Source: JACCQS01 sp963766765 (GTDB taxonomy: Bacteria; Actinomycetota; Actinomycetes; Mycobacteriales; Geodermatophilaceae). From it: 64,000 nucleotides of DNA. Where the stretch lies: assembly GCA_963766765.1 (NCBI GenBank), contig CAVYBR010000014.1:310001-374000 (forward strand). The letters run 5' to 3'. The notes beneath the pieces were generated by a model. It made no database searches and was not told where the DNA came from. It was given only the letters and a program-made list of their open reading frames with translations. Position 1 is the first letter of the stretch. Every line of letters begins with the position of its first letter. Below are positions 34,593-44,432 of the stretch, one piece after another. Position numbers and translations under genes: made by a program.

Positions 34593-36410
34593 ATGGAAAC
34601 ACCACCTCGCCGACGGCCGCCGGCTCCCGCTCGGCGGCCAGGACGCGCGGCGGCCGCGCGAAGGTCGGCGCCACCTGTACGGCGGCGTCGGCGGCCCCGT
34701 CGGCTCAGGCTCGCGCGTCCGGACCGGCGGCTTCGGGTAGCTGCAGCCACGATCGCGCTCCTGACGGCAGTGATCTTGGGCCGGCTGGTCCTTTTGCAAG
34801 GTCTGGACGGCACTGCGTACGCCGCCGCCGCTTCGGCAGACCGGCTCCGTGAGGACGTGCTGGCAGCCACGCGTGGCCAGATCCTTGACACCAACGGAAA
34901 CCCATTGGCCTACACCGTCTCGGCCCGCAAGATCTACGCCGACCCGGCGCTGATCACTGACGCCGTGGATGCGGCAACGAGTTTGTCCGGAATGCTGTCC
35001 GTGCCGGTCAACGTCCTGGTCGACAAGATGCAGGCCGGCAACCGGTACCAAGTCCTGGCCGAGCGCATCGATCCTGCCTTGGCCGCGCAGATCATGGACC
35101 TCGACATCCCAGGAATCGGGGTGGAGGTACAGCCGCTGAGGCTCTATCCGGCGGGGCCGACCGGGGCACAGGTGGTCGGGTTCACCGGATCTGACGGCTC
35201 GGGCCTGGCCGGCATCGAACAGGTCTACAACGACTTCCTCACGGGCACACCTGGTACGGCCAGCTATGAAGTGGGTCGAAACGGTGCGGTCATCCCGGCC
35301 GGCGAGCGCACGGATCTTCCGCCGATTCCCGGTGGGTCCGTCCAGTTGACCATCGACCAGGACATCCAGTTCGAACTCCAGCAGGAGCTGGACGCGAAGT
35401 GCGCTGACGGGGCGACGTCAAACGCGCAGGGCGTCATTCTCGAGGCGCACACCGGGCGGGTCCTGGCGATGGCGACGTGCAACAGCTTCGACTCCAACAC
35501 CGCCAACGAAGCCGATCCCGACGCACTCGGAAATGGTGCGATCTCCGGGATTCTCGAGCCCGGGTCGGTTGCGAAGGCGGTGACTGTCGCCGCCGCACTC
35601 GAAGAGGGAATCGTCACACCGACCGACGTCCGGCTGACTCCTGACGCGATCACAGTCGGGAATACGACTGTTCATGACGCCCATGGGCATGAACCGCTGA
35701 ACTACACAGTCACCGGGATTCTGGCGAAGTCCTCGAACGTGGGGACCATCGGCATCGCCCAGCAACTCGGTAATGAGCGGCTCGAGCAATACCTACGCGC
35801 TTTCGGTGTCGGGGAACTGACCGGCATCGAACTGCCCGGCGAGACCCCTGGTCTCCTCGTGCCGAACGATCAATGGAGCGTCGCACAGTCCGTCAACATC
35901 CCCATCGGACAAGGGTTCGCCCTGACGACGCTGCAGATGGCCTCGATCTATCAGACGATTGCGAACGGCGGCGTCCGGATCCCGCCGAGGATCGTCGCCT
36001 CGACCATCGCCCCGGACGGCACCGTCACAGAGATGGCGCAACCCGACGGGATTCGGGTGATCAGCGAGGAGACCGCAGCAACCATGGCTTACATGCTCGA
36101 GGCCGTGGTTGGCGACGGCGGGACAGCCGAGGATGCAGTGATCGAGGGATATCGGGTCGCGGGCAAGACCGGAACCGCGCAACGGCCGAATCCGGCGTGC
36201 GGCTGCTATGCCGGCGGTGGATATTTCAGGACCTTCTCCGGCTTCGCGCCCGCCGACGCGCCCCGCTACGTGATGGCGACGATGCTGCAACATCCGGGGA
36301 CCTCCGTACCAGCCGGCCCGGTGTTCAAGGCAGTCATGACCTTCGTGCTGGCACATGAGGCGGTGCCGCCAACCGGCTCGGCTCGGCCCGAGTTCGTCCT
36401 GGTCGCGTGA
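34593..36410 (+). CDS. ftsI: Septal transpeptidase FtsI (PBP3)
   Basis: Class B penicillin-binding protein of 605 residues. A Pro/Arg-rich cytoplasmic N-terminus precedes one membrane helix (VAAATIALLTAVILGRLVLL). The pedestal domain carries RGQILDTNGNPLAYT. The transpeptidase has SVAK with catalytic Ser325 and Lys328, SSN at 380-382 and KTGT from Lys525. It crosslinks septal peptidoglycan with FtsW. The ATG comes one base after the ftsL stop. A pair of cysteines in AKCADGATS and MATCNSF, and another in ACGCYAGG, could form disulfides. Confidence 0.95.
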   Translation: METPPRRRPPAPARRPGRAAAARRSAPPVRRRRRPRRLRLARPDRRLRVAAATIALLTAVILGRLVLLQGLDGTAYAAAASADRLREDVLAATRGQILDTNGNPLAYTVSARKIYADPALITDAVDAATSLSGMLSVPVNVLVDKMQAGNRYQVLAERIDPALAAQIMDLDIPGIGVEVQPLRLYPAGPTGAQVVGFTGSDGSGLAGIEQVYNDFLTGTPGTASYEVGRNGAVIPAGERTDLPPIPGGSVQLTIDQDIQFELQQELDAKCADGATSNAQGVILEAHTGRVLAMATCNSFDSNTANEADPDALGNGAISGILEPGSVAKAVTVAAALEEGIVTPTDVRLTPDAITVGNTTVHDAHGHEPLNYTVTGILAKSSNVGTIGIAQQLGNERLEQYLRAFGVGELTGIELPGETPGLLVPNDQWSVAQSVNIPIGQGFALTTLQMASIYQTIANGGVRIPPRIVASTIAPDGTVTEMAQPDGIRVISEETAATMAYMLEAVVGDGGTAEDAVIEGYRVAGKTGTAQRPNPACGCYAGGGYFRTFSGFAPADAPRYVMATMLQHPGTSVPAGPVFKAVMTFVLAHEAVPPTGSARPEFVLVA

Positions 36411-36468
36411 CCGTGGTGCCCGCAAGGCCTGCGCGGACGCGCTGGACCGCTCGGTAGCCTCGGGTCCC

Positions 36469-38007
36469 GTGGCCGCCGTTCCCCGTCCCACCCAACTGCG
36501 GTCTGTCCCGTTGGCGGATCTGGCCGCGCTGGTTGGCGCGACGGTTGAGCCCGACGCCGCGCGGACTGACATCAGCGGGGTGACCCTGATGTCGGGCGAG
36601 GTACAACCGGGGGACCTGTTCACTGCGCTGCCCGGCGCACACACGCACGGGGCACGCTTCGCTGCGGCCGCAGTCGATGCCGGTGCGGCCGCCATCCTGA
36701 CCGATCCGCCGGGGGCGGCCTCGCTCACGCCGAGCGGCACCATCCCCGTCCTCGTCGTGCCCGATCCGCGAGGGGTCCTCGGACAGGTTTCCGCCGTCGT
36801 GTACGGAGATCCGAGCCGCCGGCTGTCGGTCCTCGGAGTGACCGGCACCAATGGCAAGACCACGACCAGCTACCTGCTCGAGGCTGCGCTGGGTGCGGCC
36901 GGACGGATGGCGGGGCTCATCGGCACCATCGAGACCCGAATGCACACGGTTGACGGTCTGCTGACTGTGCCGGCACAGCGCACCACGCCGGAAGCGCCGG
37001 ACCTGCAAGCCACCCTCGCCGTGATGGCCGAGCGCGGTGTCGACGCCGTGGCGATGGAAGTCTCCAGTCACGCACTTGCTCTCGACCGCGTAGCGGGGAC
37101 CGTTTTCGAGGTGGCCGCGTTCACGAACTTCAGCCAGGACCACCTGGACTTTCACGGCGACCTAGAGGCCTACTTCCAGGCGAAGTCGCTGCTGTTCGAT
37201 GGTCGGGCGAAGCACGAGGTCGTGATGGTCGACGACAGTTGGGGTCGCAGGCTGGTCGGTCCGGACACCATCACCGTGTCGGCGTCGTCGGATGTCGAGG
37301 CAGGTTGGCACACTTCCGCACCAGCCATGACCCAGAGCCGGACGTCGTTTGTCGCGCATGGACCGGATGGCCGCAGCGTGCCGGTCGGCCTCTCGTTGCC
37401 GGGACGGTTCAACGTGGCCAATGCGATTCTGGCTCTTGCGATCCTTGATTGTCTGGGGGTCGATCTCGAGCGCGCCGCGGAAGGGCTTGCAACAGCCCGG
37501 GTCCCGGGCCGCATGGAGATCGTCGATGCCGGTCAACCCTTCACAGCACTCGTCGACTACGCCCACACTCCCGCTGCGGTCTCGACCCTCCTGGCCGCCC
37601 TGCGACCCGAGAGCGACGGGGCATTGATTCTCGTGCTCGGGTGCGGCGGCGATCGAGACACCGGGAAGCGCCCGCTCATGGGGGAGGTGGCCGTGCGCGG
37701 CAGCGATGTTCTGATCATCACCGACGACAATCCTCGCTCCGAGAACCCAGCCGAGATCCGGTCGCAGATGCGGGCCGGGGCACTCAGCGTCGGACCGAAC
37801 CAGCGTGGCGAGGTTCGCGAGGTAGCCGGTCGAGCAGACGCGATCGCCGCGGCCATCGACCGAGCCAGCTCCGGGGACATCGTCGTCATTGCCGGCAAGG
37901 GGCACGAACAGGGGCAAGAGATCAGTGGCGGGGTGACTGCCTTCGATGACCGCGCGGTCTTGCGAGCGGTGTTGGCCGAACATGGCTGGACGGGCGCCGA
38001 CTCGTGA
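36469..38007 (+). CDS. murE: UDP-MurNAc-L-Ala-D-Glu:meso-diaminopimelate ligase
   Basis: Mur ligase of 512 residues adding the third residue of the stem peptide. The P-loop is GTNGKTTT with Lys130; AMEVSSHALALDRV and NFSQDHLDFHG follow; DNPR at 420-423 is the motif for meso-diaminopimelate rather than lysine. GTG 36469 is chosen because the conserved N-terminus follows it (RSVPLADLAALVGA); the gap from ftsI is 58 bases. The stop overlaps murF by four bases (GTGA). Confidence 0.95.
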   Translation: MAAVPRPTQLRSVPLADLAALVGATVEPDAARTDISGVTLMSGEVQPGDLFTALPGAHTHGARFAAAAVDAGAAAILTDPPGAASLTPSGTIPVLVVPDPRGVLGQVSAVVYGDPSRRLSVLGVTGTNGKTTTSYLLEAALGAAGRMAGLIGTIETRMHTVDGLLTVPAQRTTPEAPDLQATLAVMAERGVDAVAMEVSSHALALDRVAGTVFEVAAFTNFSQDHLDFHGDLEAYFQAKSLLFDGRAKHEVVMVDDSWGRRLVGPDTITVSASSDVEAGWHTSAPAMTQSRTSFVAHGPDGRSVPVGLSLPGRFNVANAILALAILDCLGVDLERAAEGLATARVPGRMEIVDAGQPFTALVDYAHTPAAVSTLLAALRPESDGALILVLGCGGDRDTGKRPLMGEVAVRGSDVLIITDDNPRSENPAEIRSQMRAGALSVGPNQRGEVREVAGRADAIAAAIDRASSGDIVVIAGKGHEQGQEISGGVTAFDDRAVLRAVLAEHGWTGADS

Positions 38008-39479
38008 CTCCCGAGACCGTCGCCGCGCTGCTCGCGATCACGGACGGCACGTGGTTCCCGGCATCGGCGGGGAACCCCGGCGACCGCGATCCTGCCACCA
38101 TCCTGATCACCGGAGAGGTGCGGATCGACTCGCGGGACTGTCTGCCCGGCGATGTCTTCTTCGCCCTTGCAGGAGAGCAGGTCGACGGGCACGACTACGC
38201 AGTAGCGGCCCAACAGGCCGGTGCCGTGGCGGTCGTGGCGGCCCGCCCGATTCCGAATGTGGCCTGCGTCGTCGTTCCCGACCCGGTTGTCGCGTTGGGG
38301 AAGGTGGCCGCGGCAGCGTTGCGGCGGTTGCCTGAAGTGGTCGTCGTCGCGATCACCGGCTCCAGCGGCAAGACCTCCACCAAGGATCTGATCGGCGATC
38401 TGCTGTCGCTCTACGGCCCCACGGTGTCTCCCGTCGGGTCCTACAACAACGACCTCGGTGTCCCGCTGACCGTCCTGCGGGCTGACCCGCAGACCCGATT
38501 CCTCGTGCTGGAGATGGGGTCGCGCGGCATCGGTCATATCGCGCGGCTGACCGACATCGCCCGTCCGCTGATCGGCCTCATCGTCAACATCGGCACTGCC
38601 CACCTCGGGGAATTCGGTTCGCCCGAGGCCGTGGCCACAGCCAAGTCCGAACTCATCGCGGCGCTGCCGCCTGCGAATGAGGGCGGGGTCGCCATCCTGA
38701 ACGCCGATGACGCGGCCACGGGCTACCTGTCCGGGCGTACGTCAGCCCAGATCTGGACGTTCGGCACCGGACCGGCGGCTGACGTCAGGTACGAATCGGT
38801 CGACATCAGCGATGGCGGCCGGCCGCGCTTTCGGCTCTCCGCCGGCGGTCACGGCGTCGACGTGACGCTCGGCCTGGTCGGTGCGCACCAGGCGGCCAAT
38901 GCGGCGGCGGCAAGCGCCGTGGCCCTGGCGACGGTCGCCGGCCGCCAACCGCCCGCCCGCATCGTCAATGCAGCGACGCCGCAGCGACTGGCCGAGATCG
39001 CTGACGCGCTGGCGCGGGCGCTGCCGCGCAGCCGGTGGCGGATGGAACTCACCGAGCGTTCGGACGGTGTGACCATCCTCAATGACGCCTACAACGCCAA
39101 TCCCGAGTCCATGCGGGCAGCGCTCGAGGCACTGCTCGGCGTCGCCGGTGCGCACCGCCGAACCTGGGCCGTTCTCGGTGGGATGGGCGAACTCGGCGAG
39201 CTCAGCCGCGTCCAGCACGAGACGGTGGGCACCGAGTTACGAGAACGCGGGATCTCCCGGCTAGTCGCCGTCGGTCCGGACGCCGCCGACATTTATGCTG
39301 GCGCGGCTGGTGGCCCAGCCGAGGAAGAGGGGTTTGTCCACGTGCCGGACATGAGCGCGGCGCTTCAGCTGTTGCGTTCCCAACTTCGGCCGGGGGATGT
39401 CGTGCTGATCAAGGCCTCCCGATTCGTCGGGCTGGACCGGCTCGCCGAGGCCCTGCTCAAAGAGGTCGAGCCGACGTGA
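38004..39479 (+). CDS. murF: UDP-MurNAc-tripeptide:D-alanyl-D-alanine ligase
   Basis: Cytoplasmic ligase of 491 residues adding D-Ala-D-Ala to complete the pentapeptide. Visible are RIDSRDCLPGDVFFALAGE, the ATP loop GSSGKTSTKD (Lys123), EMGSRGIGHIARL, NIGTAHLGEFGS and LNDAYNANPESMRAALEAL. It overlaps both neighbours by GTGA quadruplets, so murE, murF and mraY are translationally coupled. Confidence 0.95.
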   Translation: MTPETVAALLAITDGTWFPASAGNPGDRDPATILITGEVRIDSRDCLPGDVFFALAGEQVDGHDYAVAAQQAGAVAVVAARPIPNVACVVVPDPVVALGKVAAAALRRLPEVVVVAITGSSGKTSTKDLIGDLLSLYGPTVSPVGSYNNDLGVPLTVLRADPQTRFLVLEMGSRGIGHIARLTDIARPLIGLIVNIGTAHLGEFGSPEAVATAKSELIAALPPANEGGVAILNADDAATGYLSGRTSAQIWTFGTGPAADVRYESVDISDGGRPRFRLSAGGHGVDVTLGLVGAHQAANAAAASAVALATVAGRQPPARIVNAATPQRLAEIADALARALPRSRWRMELTERSDGVTILNDAYNANPESMRAALEALLGVAGAHRRTWAVLGGMGELGELSRVQHETVGTELRERGISRLVAVGPDAADIYAGAAGGPAEEEGFVHVPDMSAALQLLRSQLRPGDVVLIKASRFVGLDRLAEALLKEVEPT

Positions 39480-40561
39480 GATCGGTCCTCATCGCCGCAG
39501 TGATCGCCCTGGCCATCTCGATCCTGTTCACTCCCATCGCCATTCGATTCCTGCAACGTCGCGGGTTCGGCCAGGAGATCCGGCTGGACGGACCCGAGCA
39601 CCACATGACCAAGCAGGGCACCCCCACGATGGGTGGCGCGGTCATCGTCGTCGCGACAGTGGCCGGGTACTTCATCGCGCACCTGTTTCTGCTCGGTGAG
39701 TCCGGCCGAGGGCCGACGGCCAGTGGCCTCCTCCTGCTCTACCTCCTCGTCGGCCTCGGCACGGTCGGCTTCGTCGACGATTACATCTCCATCCGCAATC
39801 AACGCAACCTCGGCCTGAACAAGACGGCCAAGCTGGTCGGCCAGGTCGTGATCGGTGTCAGCTTCGCGATCCTCGCACTGCAATTCCGCAACTCCTACGG
39901 CTTGACGCCTGGCTCGACGGTGCTGTCCTTCGTGCGGGACATCCCGCCGCTGACGTTCGGCACGGTCGGCTTCGTATTCTTCGCACTCCTCTTGATCAGC
40001 GCATTCTCGAATGCCGTCAATTTCACCGATGGTCTCGACGGACTCTCTTCAGGTGCATCCGTGATGGTCTTCGGTTCGTACCTGATCGTCTCGTTCTGGC
40101 AGTTCGGACACGACTGTGCCCGGCTGCAGGAGCCCGGGTGCTACACGGTTCGTGATCCGCTGGACATCACCCTGATCGCCGCCGCGGCCATGGGCGCGTG
40201 CTTCGGGTTTCTGTGGTGGAACGCCTCGCCGGCCAGGATCATCATGGGAGACACGGGTTCGCTGTCGCTGGGCGGGCTGATGGCCGGACTCGCCATCCTC
40301 ACCCGTACTGAGTTGCTGCTCGTGGTCCTCGGCGGGCTGTTCGTGGTCGTGGCGATGTCGGTGACCATGCAGATCGCGGTCTTTCGCCTCGGGGGTGGCC
40401 GACGGATCTTCCGGATGGCGCCCATCCACCACCACTTCGAGCTGGCCGGCTGGACCGAGAACACCGTCGTGGTGCGGTTCTGGATCGTGACGGGAATGGC
40501 AGTGGCCTTCGGCCTGGGGCTGTTCTACGCCGATTGGCTGAGCATCGCCGAGCTCGAGTGA
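39476..40561 (+). CDS. mraY: Phospho-MurNAc-pentapeptide transferase
   Basis: Integral membrane enzyme (361 residues, about ten helices) that transfers phospho-MurNAc-pentapeptide to undecaprenyl phosphate, giving lipid I. Family motifs: HHMTKQGTPTMGGAVIVVAT, GFVDDYISIRNQRNLGLNK, NAVNFTDGLDGLSSG, the catalytic IIMGDTGSLSLGG and APIHHHFELAGW. GTG start overlaps the murF stop and the stop overlaps murD. Confidence 0.96.
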   Translation: MRSVLIAAVIALAISILFTPIAIRFLQRRGFGQEIRLDGPEHHMTKQGTPTMGGAVIVVATVAGYFIAHLFLLGESGRGPTASGLLLLYLLVGLGTVGFVDDYISIRNQRNLGLNKTAKLVGQVVIGVSFAILALQFRNSYGLTPGSTVLSFVRDIPPLTFGTVGFVFFALLLISAFSNAVNFTDGLDGLSSGASVMVFGSYLIVSFWQFGHDCARLQEPGCYTVRDPLDITLIAAAAMGACFGFLWWNASPARIIMGDTGSLSLGGLMAGLAILTRTELLLVVLGGLFVVVAMSVTMQIAVFRLGGGRRIFRMAPIHHHFELAGWTENTVVVRFWIVTGMAVAFGLGLFYADWLSIAELE

Positions 40562-41979
40562 CCGGCCAGGAGCAGGTTGCTCGGGGCCAGGGCGACCACG
40601 GCTCGTGGTCCGGGCGCCGGGTGCTGGTTCTCGGCGCGGGCGTTTCCGGACTCGCTGCGATCCGAGCGCTTCGCCGCTTCGGGGCGCACGTCCTTGTTGC
40701 TGACGATCGCGCAGGTGTGCTGCCCGAGGACACCTCGTTCGAGGACTCGACAGATGCTCCGCCCGCGGCGGAGATCGGGATGCCGGCGCGCCTTCCGCAG
40801 GTGAGTCTCGTAGTTGCCTCGCCCGGTGTCGCGCCGGCCCACCACCTGCTCGTGGCCGCTCGGGAGGCGGGTGTCGAGGTCATCTCCGAGCCGGAGTTGG
40901 CATGGCGCCTGCGCCGCCCGGACGCACCCCCATGGCTGGTCGTGACCGGCACCAACGGCAAGACGACAACAGTCGGGATGCTGGCCTCGATCCTGTTGGC
41001 CGACGGCCGGGCCAGCATCGCGACGGGCAATATCGGGCTCCCGCTGGTCGACGTGGTGACCGGACGGAATCACTACGACGTCCTGGCGGTGGAACTCTCC
41101 AGCTTCCAGTTGCAACGCTCACCGTCGATTCGGCCGCACAGCGCCGCGATCCTGAACCTCGCCCCGGATCATCTCGACTGGCACGGATCGATGGAGGCCT
41201 ACGGGCTGGCCAAGCAGGTCGCCTTCGACCAGGCGCGGATCGCCATTTTCAACCTCGATGATCCCGAGTCCAGCCGGCTGGCTGCACGCCATGAGCGTCC
41301 GGTCGGATTCACGCTCGGCCGTCCAGCAGTGGGAGCGCTCGGAATTGCCGAGGGAGTGCTGTTGGACCGCGCTTTCGGCAAGGACGTCGAGCTGGCCCAC
41401 GTCGAGGACGTCAGCAGCCCCGGTCAACACAACCTGGCCAACGCCCTGGCTGCGGCGGCTCTGGCGCGCAGCGTGTCCGTTCAGCCGGCCGCCGTTGCCG
41501 AGGGCTTGCGCGGCCATCGCCCCAGCCCGCACCGAAACACGTTGCTGCGCAACATCTCTGGGGTCGCCTACGTCGACGACTCCAAGGCGACGAATCCGCA
41601 TGCCGCCAGGGCATCGCTGTCCGCCTATTCCGACGTGGTCTGGATCGCCGGAGGGCTGCTCAAGGGCGCAGATGTGGATGATCTCGTCATCGCGGTGCGG
41701 GATCGGCTGCGTGCCGTCGTGCTGCTCGGCGCGGACCGGGATGTGATCGCTCAGGCGCTGGCGCGACACGCGCCGGACGTCCCGGTCGTTGAGGTCACCA
41801 GCAACGACGATAAGGCCATGAGTGAGGTTGTGCGGGCCGCCGCTGCCCTGGCGCGACCAGGAAGCACGGTCCTGCTCGCACCCGCCGCCGCTTCGATGGA
41901 CATGTTCGTCAACTACGTGGCCCGGGCACAGGCGTTCTCCGAGGCGGTCTCGCAGTTGGGTGAGGGCGGCGCTTCATGA
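40558..41979 (+). CDS. murD: UDP-MurNAc-L-alanine:D-glutamate ligase
   Basis: A 473-residue ligase adding D-glutamate. An N-terminal UDP-binding Rossmann fold (RVLVLGAGVSGLAAIRAL) precedes the ATP loop GTNGKTTT (Lys135); ELSSFQLQ, LNLAPDHLDWHGSM and YVDDSKATNPHAA complete the signature. GTG start overlaps the mraY stop (GTGA) and the stop overlaps ftsW (ATGA). Confidence 0.95.
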   Translation: MTGQEQVARGQGDHGSWSGRRVLVLGAGVSGLAAIRALRRFGAHVLVADDRAGVLPEDTSFEDSTDAPPAAEIGMPARLPQVSLVVASPGVAPAHHLLVAAREAGVEVISEPELAWRLRRPDAPPWLVVTGTNGKTTTVGMLASILLADGRASIATGNIGLPLVDVVTGRNHYDVLAVELSSFQLQRSPSIRPHSAAILNLAPDHLDWHGSMEAYGLAKQVAFDQARIAIFNLDDPESSRLAARHERPVGFTLGRPAVGALGIAEGVLLDRAFGKDVELAHVEDVSSPGQHNLANALAAAALARSVSVQPAAVAEGLRGHRPSPHRNTLLRNISGVAYVDDSKATNPHAARASLSAYSDVVWIAGGLLKGADVDDLVIAVRDRLRAVVLLGADRDVIAQALARHAPDVPVVEVTSNDDKAMSEVVRAAAALARPGSTVLLAPAAASMDMFVNYVARAQAFSEAVSQLGEGGAS

Positions 41980-43298
41980 CGCTGCTCGGTCTAGGGCAAC
42001 CGCCGACAGTGGGTAGCCGGCCGCCGCGAACCGGACTCGGTGAGCGGCCACTGACGTCGTACCACCTCGTGCTCGGCGCGGGCGGGGCGCTGCTGCTGAT
42101 CGGGCTGATCATGGTCTTCTCGGCAACCAGCGTGGACTCGCTGCAGGAACAGGGCTCGGTGTACGCAAGCTTCAGCAATCAGGTCGTCTTCGCGATCGTC
42201 GGTCTCCTCGCCTTCGGGTTGGCACTCCGGATGCGTCCGACGTTGCTGCGCAGGATGGCTCCGCCCGCCATGCTGCTCGCAGTTGTCCTCCTGGTGCTCG
42301 TGCTGATCCCGGGAATCGGCAAGGAGTACAACGAAGCTCGGCGCTGGTTCGAGATCGGCCCGCTGAGCATGCAGCCATCTGAGCTGGCGAAGCTGGCGTT
42401 CGTGCTCTGGGGGGCGGATCTGTTGGTCCGCAAACGCAAGCTGATCGATCAATGGCGGCATCTGCTCGTGCCGCTCGTCCCCGCCGGGTTGCTGCTGGCG
42501 GCATTGGTCCTGCTGCAGCCCAACCTCGGGACCGCGATCGTCTTCATCCTGATCCTGTTCTCATTGCTGTGGTCGGTCGGGGCCCCGGCCCGCCTGTTCG
42601 TGACCATGGGCACGGCAGTGGTCGGCCTGGTCGCGCTGATGATCATCGCCGAGCCCTACCGCGCGGCGCGGCTGACCGGCTTTCTCGACCCGTTTGCCGA
42701 CCCGGACGGTGCCACCCTGCAAGCGGCGAACGGCTTGTACGCCCTGGCTACCGGCGGCTGGTGGGGGGTCGGTCTCGGCAACAGCCGGATGAAGTGGGGC
42801 TTGCTGCCCGAGCAGGACAGCGACTTCATCTTCGCCATCATCGGTGAGGAGCTGGGGTTCGCCGGTTGTCTGCTGGTCCTTGCGCTCTACGGCATGTTGG
42901 CCTTCGCGGGGATCAGAATCGCGCGCCGGACGAGCGATCAGTTCATCCGGCTGGCAGCCGCAGCGATCACTGTCTGGTTGATTGGTCAGGCACTGATCAA
43001 TACCGGGTACGTCGTGGGTCTGTTGCCGATCACTGGTCTCCCGCTCCCACTGATCTCGTCCGGCGGCACCTCGCTGATCCTCACAATGTTCGCCGTAGGG
43101 GTGCTGGCGAGCTTTGCCCGCCACGAGCCTGCCGCAGTGAGCTACCTCAAGGGGCGCCGGCGCAGTCACTGGGCGCGGCTCTTCGTCCCCGTTCCCCGCA
43201 GTGCCAGCTCCGAAGTGAAGCGACCCGCGGTATCACGCTCGGCCAGTCGGCCGGCTCGGCCGCCGACCCGCACCTCCGCGGCACGGTCTCGACGGTGA
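41976..43298 (+). CDS. ftsW: Septal peptidoglycan polymerase FtsW
   Basis: SEDS-family glycosyltransferase of 440 residues with about ten helices, working with FtsI. Signature segments: RRWFEIGPLSMQPSELAKLA, LVLLQPNLGTAIVFI, LPEQDSDFIFAIIGEELGF and TGLPLPLISSGGTSL. A basic Ser/Arg/Pro-rich C-terminal tail of about 50 residues is longer than in many homologues and may contact FtsZ or FtsI. Coupled by overlaps with murD and murG. Confidence 0.95.
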   Translation: MTLLGLGQPPTVGSRPPRTGLGERPLTSYHLVLGAGGALLLIGLIMVFSATSVDSLQEQGSVYASFSNQVVFAIVGLLAFGLALRMRPTLLRRMAPPAMLLAVVLLVLVLIPGIGKEYNEARRWFEIGPLSMQPSELAKLAFVLWGADLLVRKRKLIDQWRHLLVPLVPAGLLLAALVLLQPNLGTAIVFILILFSLLWSVGAPARLFVTMGTAVVGLVALMIIAEPYRAARLTGFLDPFADPDGATLQAANGLYALATGGWWGVGLGNSRMKWGLLPEQDSDFIFAIIGEELGFAGCLLVLALYGMLAFAGIRIARRTSDQFIRLAAAAITVWLIGQALINTGYVVGLLPITGLPLPLISSGGTSLILTMFAVGVLASFARHEPAAVSYLKGRRRSHWARLFVPVPRSASSEVKRPAVSRSASRPARPPTRTSAARSRR

Positions 43299-44404
43299 CC
43301 GCCCGGCGCATCGTCCTCGCGGGCGGGGGTACCGGGGGCCACATCGAACCGATGCTTGCAGTCGCTGATGCGCTGCGCGCCCGCGATCCCGAGGGAAGTC
43401 TGACCTGCATCGGAACTGCCCGGGGGCTGGAGGTGACGCTCGTGCCGGCGCGCGGACATGACCTTCGGCTCATTCCGCCGGTCCCGCTGCCCCGCCGGCC
43501 CACGCTCGACCTGTTACGCGTACCGGATCGACTCTTGACCTCGGTGCGAGCCGCCGCAGGCATCCTGCGCGACACCGATGCTCAGGTCCTCGTGGGATTC
43601 GGCGGTTACGTCGCGCTGCCAGCGTACTTGGCCGCGCGGCGGGCCCGCATCCCGATCGTCGTCCACGAGCAGAACGCGGCGCCCGGTCTGGCCAACCGGA
43701 TCGGCGCCCGGTTCGCGGCCGTCGTGGCCGTCAGCTTCCCGGGGACGCCGCTGCCCGGCGCGGAGTTCGTCGGCATGCCATTGCGCCCGGAGATCGCCGA
43801 ACTGGACCGGCCGAGCCAGCGGCGGCAGGGGCGAGCCCACTTCGGATTGGATCCCGACCTGCCCACCCTGCTCGTGTTCGGTGGGTCGCAGGGAGCCCGA
43901 AGGTTGAACACGGCGGTGGCCGGTGCGCTGGACAGCCTGCTTGCTCGTGGGATTCAGATACTGCATGCGGTGGGACCCAAGAATGATCCCGGTCCGCATC
44001 CCGGCGCGGGCGACCATCCGACCCCGTACGTCGCGCTGCCCTACATCGAGCGGATGGATCTGGCCTATGCCGCCGCCGACCTCGCGCTATCGCGGGCGGG
44101 CGCGGTGACGTGTGCCGAACTTTCCGCCGTGGGGTTGCCAGCGGTCTTCGTGCCGCTACCCATCGGCAACGGTGAGCAGCGGCAGAACGCTGCGCCGGTG
44201 GTCGCGGCCGGTGGCGGGCTGCTCGTCGATGATGGTGACCTCACCGCGGACTATCTGCGCGACACGGTTGCGTCTCTGGTTCTGGACACGTCGCGCCTCA
44301 CCTCGATGGGCGCTGCGGCCGCCGGCCTGGGGCGCCGGGATGCAGCTGCAAAGATGGCGGAGTTGGTGCTGGCTGCAGCAGACAAAGGCAGGCAACTGCG
44401 ATGA
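43295..44404 (+). CDS. murG: Lipid II synthase MurG
   Basis: A 369-residue GT28 glycosyltransferase adding GlcNAc to lipid I on the inner membrane face. Motifs: RRIVLAGGGTGGHIEPMLAV, VLVGFGGYVALPAYLAARR, IVVHEQNAAPGLANRIGAR, VFGGSQGARRLN and ALSRAGAVTCAELSAVGLPA. GTG start overlaps the ftsW stop; murC starts 29 bases after the murG stop, the only small gap in this part of the cluster. Confidence 0.95.
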   Translation: MTARRIVLAGGGTGGHIEPMLAVADALRARDPEGSLTCIGTARGLEVTLVPARGHDLRLIPPVPLPRRPTLDLLRVPDRLLTSVRAAAGILRDTDAQVLVGFGGYVALPAYLAARRARIPIVVHEQNAAPGLANRIGARFAAVVAVSFPGTPLPGAEFVGMPLRPEIAELDRPSQRRQGRAHFGLDPDLPTLLVFGGSQGARRLNTAVAGALDSLLARGIQILHAVGPKNDPGPHPGAGDHPTPYVALPYIERMDLAYAAADLALSRAGAVTCAELSAVGLPAVFVPLPIGNGEQRQNAAPVVAAGGGLLVDDGDLTADYLRDTVASLVLDTSRLTSMGAAAAGLGRRDAAAKMAELVLAAADKGRQLR

Positions 44405-44432
44405 GCGAACGATCGCGGAGCAGGCTGTCCAC